Source: Owenia fusiformis
Lineage: Eukaryota > Annelida > Polychaeta > Sabellida > Oweniidae
Length of the DNA stretch: 64,000 nucleotides
Assembly: GCA_903813345.2 (NCBI GenBank)
Contig: CAIIXF020000005.1
Coordinates: forward strand, 15,379,375-15,443,374
Direction of reading: 5' to 3'
The position numbers were made by a program, and so were the translations under genes. Position 1 is the first letter of the stretch. Every line of letters begins with the position of its first letter. This document shows positions 13,272-24,400 of this stretch, piece by piece. The notes beneath the pieces were generated by a model that was not told the DNA's origin, searched no databases, and saw only the letters and a list, made by a program, of their open reading frames with translations.

Positions 13272-13848
13272 TGACAAGAAATCTAGACGACACGCGGCAG
13301 GAAAATTGTGATATTGGCCATTGCGCCTGGACTAAACATGGAGTCAATACTAGACTTTCTATACGCAAAAACGGAAATAATAGTTGCAGTTAATAAAGCT
13401 ACTGTGACCTAGATCTTATTTAGGTTCTCAAGCAAACGAACCTATCAAGGTTGGGGATACAAAATAATTATTGCCAATTTGCAAACATTTTATAACTAAT
13501 GTTGTTATGGCAACTGATTGTTGTGCTGCCATAGGGATGGTGCAAAAAAACAGTTAAACTGATAGCATATTGAAACTACACAAACGATTTATTTGTTGTT
13601 GTTTTTATCTATAGACAGTGAAATTATATTTTGTTCTCTGGAGCTGACGTTCTACAATAGGAACATTGCATCTGAGCATACATGACATCAAAATGGGCGT
13701 CATATAGAGATTACTGCTGTCACATATGGCATCCGTTGATTTATAAGTAAGGATTCAAGAATAATTTACACTTAGATAACAAAACATTGATTGCTGTGTA
13801 TCATAAAATTATTTAATCACTGCCATATTACCATGGTAACATGTCTAC
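13272..13848. other. intergenic region between two 3' ends
   Basis: The EF-hand gene (plus) and hydrolase gene A (minus) converge here, so this should hold both 3' UTRs. No further frame or repeat is visible. Confidence 0.5.
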
Positions 13849-16827
13849 CTATTTTAAGCTATCTATCAGTATAAATTCCAGAAGTCTAGCTGGCGATAAC
13901 AGGTTGCATTCTCGTTGTTTACCAACAACATAGTTGCTCGATCGGATGACAATTGATTTTTCTGAAAACAAAATTTGACATTATACTTGAGATGGAAAGT
14001 CATACAAACACGAAAACAAATAGTGGGCAAATAGTTAATTGTTTAACTTGCATTAAGCTGGGTTTGCAAATCTTTTAACAGTATTTACTCAGTGATAATG
14101 CATTCAATATCCAACTGTCATTCTACACTTTGTTCAAAGTTATGAAATTGTATAGGCATACCTCTTTTGGAAAAGTCTAGACCTTGCTCTTCATAATCAC
14201 TAACAACATTGTCATCGAGAAATACAATTGTGCGGTTTGTATCTTCGAACCTCTGTTTTCCACTAGATGATACCCTTGACCACACCCATTCCAAGGATGC
14301 CTAAATAATTAAATGACATAGAGACACTGTTACAGTATTGGTTTAATGATCAGATTTTCGAAATAATGGTATTGCCATTTGTGTTTTCCCACACGAGGAC
14401 ACTTAAAGAATTATTACATGCACAAATTGATAAAACTCACAAAAATGATATGAAGTTTCAAAAATATGCAATAAGATCTAGAGTCGAGCATGTCAACCAT
14501 GTAACACTGTACAAAATGTCATATTTAGAAATATAATATAGGTTGTCAACGGTTGAATCAGCGTATCAGCTGCTATAACTGGATATACGTCCCTAATCCT
14601 CCGAACGCTCAAAAATCCAGAATATCTTTCTAAAAAGAACACCTGCGCTAGGAGGATGTACGTCCGTAAAATAAATTAATTATGTAATTTCTCTTAAGGT
14701 TTACCTTGTTGACCTTCTTACAACTGACATCTAATGTTTGATCTGGTTGCATTGCCAATGACTTTCTTATTTCTTCTGCAGTTATCATTTTTAATTGTAT
14801 TACGTCAGCAGTCTGATTGTACAGTCCACTCGCTTCATACCCAAATGGCATATCCCGTTTTGCTACAACATTCACAGAACTCTGATCCTTAGTGCTGGAG
14901 ATGGTTGCCTTCGCGAATCGGAATTCAATACCGTTATCATCAACAGCTCTATTGACCTGAATGGGATGAGAATGTCTGAATGATACATTGCAAAATACAA
15001 ACGTTTAACATGTTGGAACAAATTCTCTCAAAATATGTTATTTATGTTAAACCAAGGGTTTTCAATTCTAGTTGAAAGCCCATGATTAAACATAACATTC
15101 ATAACACCATTTGCATAGCACCATTTAATATTTGGGTATTTGTACATTTCTTATCTTTTAGTGGATAACATGATATTGGTAGAAAATACCTTTAGTTTGT
15201 TCCAATCTCCCTTCTCTAATCCAGATAAAAGGTACTGTACCTTCTCTGCCCATGGTGATAACTCTCCATTCGATGGATTGTTTTCAATCTCTAATGCTTC
15301 AATAATCGGCTATTTGAAGATAATGATGAAGAAAACATGTACTATGAAACCTTCTCTACATAAGGAAATTGATATACATGTATCTAAAATGCATAGTCAA
15401 TAAAGAAGCTGAATGCAATTATAAATTTTAATTTACTATTAGTAGCAAGGATGGATCTTTTACCTGCATTCTCTTTTCGTTGTCCTGATATCTTGCTTGC
15501 AACCATGTTGCGGCATTTTTGATAAGATTCGTTGGTTTTTGTAATGTGTGCACCATAAATTGAACTATCGCATTAGCCATTTTGGTTTGAGCAATTGACC
15601 CATCCACTCTTGCAGGGATGTCGTATTCCTTCACGGCAGGTGGCATTTCGCCTGTTGCATATTGACCATGGTTCACGCCATCCATAGTTACAACTGGGTA
15701 TTTCAATTCGAGAGCTCCGTCCTTGTTATTATCGACGGCTTTCTCTAGTTTCCTGTCAAATTTTATTACATCTAAAACTATATGCTATTTCCAAAAAGCC
15801 TGTAACTCTATGCCATGATAGTACTTTAAACATTTTTACATTACCTAAACTCTTGGGCAATTTTAGTGACCCTTGCCATACCATCAAGATCTCCAGTCAA
15901 AGTCAAAACTGGTAGAGGGTAAGATACCAAATCTGACCCTTTCATATAGGAGCCAAAGAACATAATCCCAGATAGCATTTTAGTGTTTTCCCCTGCAAAA
16001 CTTTCAACATTTCCACCTGAAATGTACAATATGAACTAATAAATACGGGACAGTGCGAAACACAGGGTCGATTCATGATTTCAATATAACGTGTGATTGT
16101 TTGATTGTCAATGAAGGTCTCCTAAATCTAGGACAATATCTTTTATTTATACCTCCTGCACTATGCCCTCCAAGATATAATGCTGCCCCCTCTGGGAGTC
16201 CTTTCCCTTTCATTTCCTTCAAGGCGTCATTTACAGCGCCATCTATTTGAAGTGGAGATGGGAAATCAAACCAATAGTCAGTGGTTAAACCCACCCAGAG
16301 TCGATGAGGAGACATAGCCTGGATTCTCCTTCCTGGATAAAATGTAAAATAAGAATAACATAGCATATTAATTAATGATTAATTAAATTAATAATTAAAT
16401 TCATTCACGTTGGATTATGATTTTGGGACAGTTGGAGTAAACACTGCACATTAAAACCCATCATGGTGTCAAAGAAAAATGTCACTCTCGGGATATCTGT
16501 ACGACAATTATAATATCATACTACTTACTTTACTGGTAATAATAAAATAAATTGTTATGTACGGTAGCTTCATTTCTTTTTGATAATCTGGCGTACTTCT
16601 GGCATTCGTTAAGTGTGAAATAAAGAAGACTGCGTAAGTCTATGAAGTTTTTTGTTCTTACCAAGAGCTTCATATTGTTCTCCTTTGAGAAATGCACCAG
16701 GCACCAAAATCAACGCTACATTTTCCAATCCTGGTTCACTTTTTACTGGTTCAAGAACAACCGTTCTTGTTCCAGTAGCAAGTCCCACAAATACCGATAC
16801 GCAAAACAAAGTAAACGACAAATTCAT
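13849..16827 (-). CDS. secreted alpha/beta-hydrolase-like protein A, 476 aa
   Basis: Eight exons: 16827-16662, 16332-16153, 16016-15845, 15752-15464, 15309-15190, 14956-14705, 14300-14162 and 13961-13849. They sum to 477 codons, with the same phases as genes B-E. A signal peptide (residues 1-20) is followed by the conserved ILVPGAFLKGEQYEALG opening. The nucleophile elbow is GGHSAGG (Ser about 113), the acid loop LTGDLDG (Asp 158 or 160), and the histidine is in VNHGQY (His about 201). This is a plausible Ser-Asp-His triad of an esterase or lipase type enzyme; the substrate is unknown. The C-terminal region (DVSCKKVNK, then SPARLLEFI) matches the paralogs but is the most divergent. A is the outgroup of the five. 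It lies head-to-head with B across 735 bp. Confidence 0.85.
15043..15094. repeat. hairpin of the CATGGGCTTTCAA family in an intron of gene A
   Basis: ATGTTAAACCAAGGGTT on the left pairs with the reverse of AAAGCCCATGATTAAACAT on the right, with almost no loop. The core terminus is shared with the hairpins at 7824 and 46148. Pairing continues outside the core, so this copy may keep part of the original flanking inverted arms. Confidence 0.55.
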
Positions 16828-17562
16828 ATTTCAAGATGGCGTCTCTCGAGCTGCCTTTTGATGAAAGTGATTCCACTTTTGTGATCGGTGTGAAAGGTCA
16901 GTCTTATTGCAGATGGTACGATGTAAACTTGCTAAGTGGTAGTTATCTTAGATGATAAAAGATGCGCAGAGATTAATTTGATATTCATTGATTACAAAAT
17001 GGCACCATTGTAGTTCCCTGTTCATGTAACGAACTTAATGAACTGAAGTCAATGGCTTTATCTGAAACAGTCGCAAGGATATTTTTCGTCTTGAATTAAA
17101 TGTAATATATCATAACATGCATCGTCGCTGTCGACGTGCCTGATCTTGTTGTTCCGGATCCATGGAAGACACGAGTATGTCTCTAAACAGAGTGTGTAAA
17201 TTGTAATATATGAAACAATTACAGATGATTCTATTCAAGTTTTACATGATATTAACCCCTGTCGCATGTCTACTTTTGTGGTAGATTTCCTAGGCCAGAC
17301 ATGAGGAGTCAACACAAAGATAGTAGATACATATCTTTGACACATTTCCATCAATGAGGATTGCATTTGCAATTTAAATTAGTATCAAATTATTTGATGA
17401 TCAAGTGTTTCCTCGGGTTTTGAAGGGAGTGTAGATCATTAACACATTGAATCAGTTGGTAAACCAATCAGAGGACAGCACTATTCGCACAAGTCAGAGA
17501 TGAGATAAGAGAGATTAGTGACCACGCAGCTATTCACTTAACGAACAAAATTCAAGGAAACC
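16828..17562. promoter_or_regulatory. shared upstream region of divergent genes A and B
   Basis: These 735 bp separate the start codons of A (minus) and B (plus). Both promoters must lie here or overlap. The last bases before the B start (TTAACGAACAAAATTC) resemble those before C (TTTGATGAACAAAATAACC), a hint of conserved promoter or 5' UTR sequence among the duplicates. No core promoter element can be named with confidence. Confidence 0.45.
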
Positions 17563-20500
17563 ATGTATTCCGTACCAAAATGTACCCTACTAGTCATAGG
17601 CAGTTTCATACTCATGACAAGTAACATATATGCTTTGAAAACTATAATTTTGAAACCTGTTGTCAATGATGGGACGGATGTCGCTTTTATTATGGTCCCT
17701 GGGGCATACGTCTCTGGGAAGCAGTACACGGACCTAGGTAAGATACACATGATATGACAAAACAGAAATAAATCTGAATAAAATATTTGTGATGTTAGAG
17801 CAGTCTGTGTAAAAACACAGTTCATAATATCTTAGGAGGCTTTACTTGTTCACAAAATGAAGCAAATATACCATACTGACCATCTAGGACAACACTAGAA
17901 ATGCACCCACCATGAATAAACTATGAACTATGTTTTAGGCGTGGCTGTACAAAAGGCATCACCTCATAAACTTTGGGTAGGACTAACTACAGATTACATT
18001 GGCAACCTCGTCAATCCAGCTCAACTAGGCATAGCTATAAATGATGCCACACAAGAGTTAATAAAGGCTGGAATGCCTGCATCTGCAAAGGTGTTTCTGG
18101 CGGCACATAGTTTGGGAGGTACAGTGATTCATATGTCATGCCACCGATGAGATAAAATTCGACCATGGAAAAAGTGCATAGATTTACCATGTGCTAGCGA
18201 ATTGATTTGTTTTAATGTGTTTTAAATCGATTATTGCAGGTGTATTTCTGGATATGTTTGTACCCAGTCACGTGGCAAACACTGCTGGTATGATCCTTTA
18301 TGGTTCCTACTTCAAGAAAGGCCAATTGGCTTCGTTCCCAGTTCCGACCTTGACCTTATCTGGTGACCTTGATGGACTTGTTAGAATTACACGGATTGCT
18401 GCCCAATTCAAGTAAGCACACCCCAATGATACATTATGATACTCCATATCAGTATTCTTCAAAAACCTTATGAATGAATAGTATCATTGCTATTTCCAGA
18501 GAATTGATGAGCTATGTTGCTCAGTATAATAAAGATGGTGCTTATCGTTTTCCAACGGTCACTCTAACTGGTGTCAACCATGGTCAGTATTTCACAGGGA
18601 ATATCCCCAGCAACGTGCAGAAGTACGACATAAAGTCGGAGGTAGACGGGCCAACTGGCCGACAAATGATTGCTGAGGCAACCGTTGATTTCATGATCAA
18701 GACACTGGGTGTACCTCAATCGAGATTGTCAGATTCAACCAACAACCTAACACAATATTATCAGGAAAATGAGAAGCGTATGAAGGTAATAAAATGTGTA
18801 TTAATGTCATGAAGAATCGTTTCTAAAAATCAAACGTGGAACATGTTTAAAAAAGTGCTTATTTTCCCAACAATAATTATAAACATTGACACATACCTGG
18901 TTGGCATCACTTCACAACTCATCTTTTTTACCTTTTTTCTCTAGCCTATTCTTGATGTATTTGCGTTGGAGAAGACAGGCGGATCATCCAACTTCTCGAA
19001 AAATGCCCAACGAGTCATATCTGGACTCCAAACAAATAACTGGAACAAACTACTGGTATGTTCATTTACACTGTCTATTATGTAGAGGAGTTGAATCTTT
19101 GGTTGACTTGAACCTCTCTTTAATTGTAGATTAGTTTAGCAACTAGATAAGTGGTGTTCCTTTAATCGTTCTGATTACCCCTGACAACAGACTACCTGGC
19201 TTTAGAAGGAGTCTAGCCTATGCAACTGGAGAATGTTGAACTCTTACCTGTACTTGCTTTTTTGTTCCTCATAGGTATTCAACGACGTCCATTCTGGTAT
19301 CCAATTCGTAATGGACAAACCAGCCATTAAAATCGTGGGGAGTCAAGCCGTCCTTGCAACATATTCGGATGTAGCCTACCCAGAAAATGCAATGGACGTC
19401 TCAACAATAAACGAAAGTGCAACAAACATTGCTATCAAAATGAAAACTTCTAATTCCATTCAAAAGGAACTGAAGGGAGGTCTAAGATTTAATACAAGTG
19501 TCAGCTGTCAAGACGTTAACAAGGTAAAAACCTCCATTTTTATTTGGCGACACATTTTAGGAATTCATATATTTTTGATGACCTCAGGGGTTTTCAAATT
19601 AGAAAGATGGACAGATACTAGGGATCGAATTGAAAATATATAGTTGCCAGCTAGGATGCCATTCGAAGCAGCGATTTCATATTGATATTAGCCATCCCTC
19701 AAATATGAGTACCAGATTGACATTTTAGCTATAGTAATTTAGTTTATCGTATGATCTGTAAAATGAAGCCCTCTGATTGGTCAGTTCTTGTGCTGTACCA
19801 ACCTGTATTGCTACTGAGATTGTCTCCGTTGATGATCTCCGTCGCAATACAGAAAATATTGGTACGGAGGGGACAATCTCAGTAGCAATACAGAAGATCA
19901 CACGATAAAAACGTTATTGAATGATTTGAAGTGCAATACAGGATATATTCTGTCTCGATATTCTGTATTGGCACTCGACTTCGTCTCGTTCCAATACGGA
20001 ATTCTCGAGCAGAATATATCCTGTATTGCACTTCAAATCATTCAATAACTTATAATCTTGATCTTCAATTATTACCGGCGGTGATGTAAAAACAAAACAA
20101 AAAAACAAGGCTGGTGTTTAGTATATTCTGAAGTTATTTCCAGACAACAATTTGAATATAGTGTATGTATCATAAAAACAAATAAGTAAGACGAGGAAAA
20201 CTGACTCGGGATCAAAGTTATTCGGAAAAATCTACCATGATATTTATGTTCCAATATTAAGTGAAAAAATATAGTCTTTCAATAAATCAAAATGTAAGCA
20301 GCTATTTTCTCCCATAGATGGCGTACGACCTTGCCAAGGCCATGTCATCTAGTTTGGCGCTGCAAAGGTTCTCTGGGATGAACTATACCATCGACTTTGC
20401 AGAGGATAAAAAGGTTGGATCCGGACCTGCATTCCTAATAGGCCACCTTGAATTTTCCAAAAATGGTACGTCAGAACACCACATATTATCATATCCTATT

Positions 20501-20762
20501 TAATATCATTAAACAATTTTATTAAACCTCGCTCAGTCTCAGATTAGCATAACTAATAACTTGAAAAACAGGGGGTTAGTAGCCTGAAATAATGGGATTA
20601 TTTGTATTTTCAGGTAAATCTATAGTGATTCGATCCACCGCATTAAAGACCAGCTTAGATGTACCAATCAAAAGCATCGCAGGACAACATTACTGTCAAG
20701 CTATTTCTCCAGCGAGACTCTTAGAATACATCTATGTTGATGGCCTGAGGGAAAATAATTAG
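17563..20762 (+). CDS. secreted alpha/beta-hydrolase-like protein B, 489 aa
   Basis: Exons 17563-17737, 17939-18118, 18240-18411, 18500-18785, 18945-19055, 19275-19523, 20318-20465 and 20614-20762 give exactly 490 codons. A signal peptide (about 1-24) is followed by VAFIMVPGAYVSGKQY, KLWVGLTTDY, the elbow AAHSLGG (Ser 116), the acid loop LSGDLDG (Asp 161 or 163) and TGVNHGQYFTG (His 203). The elbow has Ala where G-x-S-x-G enzymes have the first Gly, which is tolerated in some members of the fold. The C-terminal 180 residues hold two related segments: IAIKMKTSNSI...SVSCQDVNK and IVIRSTALKTS...HYCQAISPARLLEYI. I infer a secreted esterase or lipase-like enzyme with an unnamed C-terminal region. 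I do not recognise a characterised orthologue. Confidence 0.9.
19803..20049. repeat. two adjacent foldback units in intron 6 of gene B
   Basis: The first pair (about 19803-19828 with 19864-19892) matches apart from a 3-bp gap. It is built on CTGTATTGCTACTGAGATTG. The second pair (19913-19952 with 20010-20049) is a perfect 40-bp inverted repeat beginning GTTATTGAATGATTTGAAGT, with a 57-bp spacer. Both units share a core of the form CAATACAG/CTGTATTG. They look like miniature inverted-repeat elements, the second quite young because its arms are identical. Confidence 0.65.
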
Positions 20763-21489
20763 AGGCTTCACGATGTACATATTGTAAAATACATTTACAT
20801 ATCTAATTTAACACTGCGTATATAGGCTTATGTTTTTTAAGAATGTAACCTCGTATCACAGAAATAATTACCAACCGGATAGCAAACGCAGTGCTCTTTT
20901 TAGAAACTGTGAATGTTAATTCAAATTTTGACTTATCTGACCATCCACTTATAAAACAGAATTACGAAACAAATCAAATCAGTGATTAGTTCTTAGGGTT
21001 CATATCATAATTCTGTTTAAATAAAATAACAGAGTCAAGTACATAAACACATACTTCTATAGGTGTTGATTATTAAATCAAAAGTGGAATTTGACCACTC
21101 ATGATTAAGTATTTTTTGATAACAGAATACGGGCCTCCATTTTTTTTAAATTGTTGTTCAACATGGATTGTACAAATCTGGTATCCTTATGACTGTTTTT
21201 ATGTTAATTATCTAACTTTGTGTTTCTAATACCTTTTGGTATTCACCATAATTTAGATTTGCACATTGCTATTAAATAGATTTCAGGCGATGACAAGATG
21301 TTTCTTTGTGTTATGAGTGTAAGGAGGTGCGAAAACATTTATGTATCATTATCAACTATATGGTTAGAAATTAAACCAAATTAAGTCCAAATTACTCCAA
21401 GCAAATTCAGAGACGTGACATAATATTAAAGGGGAGAAAGAGAAAGAGGTAACTTCGTCCACTCATTTGATGAACAAAATAACCAAAGT
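20763..21489. other. intergenic region B-C
   Basis: These 727 bp are AT-rich and contain no gene. They should hold the 3' UTR of B and the promoter of C. I saw no clear repeat. Confidence 0.5.
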
Positions 21490-24400
21490 ATGGCGTGTTC
21501 TTTATCAAAATGTTCCCTTCTGGTGAAAATTGGCTTGATGTTTATGGTTAATAGGATACATGTATGTGCTGTAAAAACAATCGTTTTAAAGCCTGTTGTT
21601 AGTGATGGAACGGATGTAGCGTTTATAATGGTCCCTGGGGCATACGTCTCTGGAGAGCAGTACGCGGACCTAGGTAAGGCTCGTTTTTAGAGGATATGCT
21701 TTATTTTATTTTGGATTAGTTCGTAATGTAAGAAAACGTTAATAGCTTTTAGTTTTCGTGTTTTACATTTATTCATGTATTGGGATTCTGAAGCATTTTG
21801 ATACTCATCACATCGTTCTATTTGTGAGACCCCGTCAGCAACAGTAGTAATGATATTGAACTGAAATGAATTGCACTACTTTTATATTTGTATTCTACAA
21901 TGTAACTATTAATGTATAATGTGTCTCATAAGCCCAAGTAGGGCTGGCTAATTTAGATTGTTTAAATAAATGAATGAATGAAAAAAAAAACTAGAAAAAC
22001 AGCAACTCCATGGAGTAGCAAATCCCGCCGAACAAAGCATATTTTGATTATTAGTATCCGTCAACTTGTATTTGAGTAATCAAAGATTACGTTTTTTTAT
22101 GAAAAATTATTTCATAATTCAGCTGCCATCTTGAAAATTCTTTGTCAAACAGAGGTACTGTGTCTGTAGGCATCAGCATATAAAATTTGAACCAAATCCG
22201 TCTACTGGTATTTGAGTTATCAAAGATTACGTTTTTTACGAAAAATGGTGGCGATTTTTAAATTCAGCTGCCATCTTGAGAATTCTTTGTCAAACAGAGG
22301 TACTGTGTCTCTAGGCATAATCATATAAAATTTGAATCTAATCCATTCTCTGGTATTTGAGTTATCAAAGATTACGTTTCTTTAAGAAAAATGGCCACCA
22401 TTTTGAAAGCAGCCATTTTAAAAATCTCTTCTACAGCATAGTTCCTTTGTCTCGAGGCATCAGTATATAAAATTTGAACCAAATCCGTCAACTTGTATTT
22501 GAGTTATCAAATATAACATTTTTTCATGAAAAACGGTGGCCATTTTGAAATTCAGCCACTATCGCAAAAATATCTGAACAAATCTACTAGACCCTAGGCA
22601 TCATCATATAAAATTTGAACCAAATCTGTTCAATTGTATTTGAGTTATCAAAGATTACGTTTTTGCGAAAAATGGCCGCCATTTTTATATTTAGCAGCCA
22701 TTTTGAAAATCTTTTCTTCAGCCTAGCTCCTTTGTCCCTTCATCAGCATATAAAATTTGAACCAAATCCGTCAATAAGTATCTGAGTTATCAAATATGAC
22801 GTTTTTTCATGAAAAATGGTGGCCATTTTGAAATTCAGCCATCATCTTGAAAATTCCTCTTAGAACAAATCTACTTTGTCCCTAGGCATCACCATGTACC
22901 AAATCCGCTTAATGGTATTTGAGCGGATTATTATGTTTTTTACAAAAAATGGCCGCCATTTTGATAATTAGCAGCCATTTTGAAAATCTCTTCCTCAGTA
23001 TAGCTACTTTGTCCCTAGGCATCAGCTTATAAAATTTGAACCAAATCCGTCAACTAGTATAGTATCTGAGTTATCAAAAATTACGTTTTTTATGAAAAAT
23101 GGCGGCCAATAAGAAATTCAGCCGCCATCTTGAATATTCTTTTCTAAACAAATCTACTTTTTCATCATCATATAAAAAATGTGCATCATCATATAAAATT
23201 TGAACCAAATCCGTTCAATGGTATTTGAGATGTCAAAGATTTTGTTTTTTAAGAAAAATGGCCGCCATTTTGATATTTTGAAAATCTCTTCTTCAGTATA
23301 GCTTCTTTGCCCGAGGCATCAGCATATAAAATTTGGATCAAACTAGTATTTGAATTATCAAAGATTACATTTTTACGAAAAATGGCGGCCATTTTGAATT
23401 GAGTGCCCATATTAAAAATTTCTTCTCGAGCAGAGGTCCTACACCCATAAGGCATAAGCCTATAAAATTTGAATGAAATCCGTCAGCCAGTATTTGAGTT
23501 ATTGCCCGGACAGACGAACGGACAGACGAACGGACAGACGGCTTTTCTATATCCCCCTCGAACTTCGTTCGGTGGGATAATACATACATGTATATAAGTA
23601 AATAAATGCAACGAGCAGAAAGGGAAGTAACATAAGGACGATAGAAGAAGATAGTGTATTTTACAGATCTATATCGTCCGTGCACTTATCACAGCATTAT
23701 CACCTGGATAAGAAATTGACATTTTCCAGAGTTGAAATTCCAATAGAGTTTTTGTAAACAACTCATACTAATGTTACTAATGTATAATCTAGATTCTAGA
23801 GAAAATAGTAATAATTGTAGGTGTGGCTCTACAAAATGCATCACCTCATAAACTGTGGATAGGACTAACAACGGACTACACTGGCAATCTTGTAAATCCA
23901 ATCGAACTTGGTGTTGCAGTAGTTGACGCTAAACAGAAGTTGATAGAAGCTGGAATGCCTGGGTCTGCAAAGGTGTTCCTCGCAGGACACAGTCTAGGAG
24001 GTACTTTACAAATCTCTCACCAATGACAAATGTTTAAGCAAAATGCCTGTACCAATTTAATTTTAAGTTTTGAATGGAAAATAAGCATATAAATTATCTA
24101 TTATCACAGGTGTATTTTTGAAAAGGTTCGTTCACACTCACGTGGCTAGTACAGCTGGAATGGTCCTCTATGGCGCCTACTTTTCAAAGGGAGAATTGGC
24201 CTCGTTTCCTGTTCCGACCTTGACCTTATCTGGTGACCTTGATGGGTTAACAAGAATAACACGCATTGCTTCCCAATTTAAGTTGGTAACAAATCAGAAA
24301 AAACTGATACTTCGAATTCTTTTTTGGTACAAGTATATGCTTAATTATATTCGAATTCTGTTCTTAATAAACAACTGGATGAAAGACTGTACCTAAAATT

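Noticed and set aside
23249-23685. Open frames reading VRSSVRSSVRA-like peptides
   Set aside because: They are translations of the GGACAGACGAAC simple repeat and the GGCGGCCATTTT units. A similar frame occurs at 63341-63637 for the same reason.
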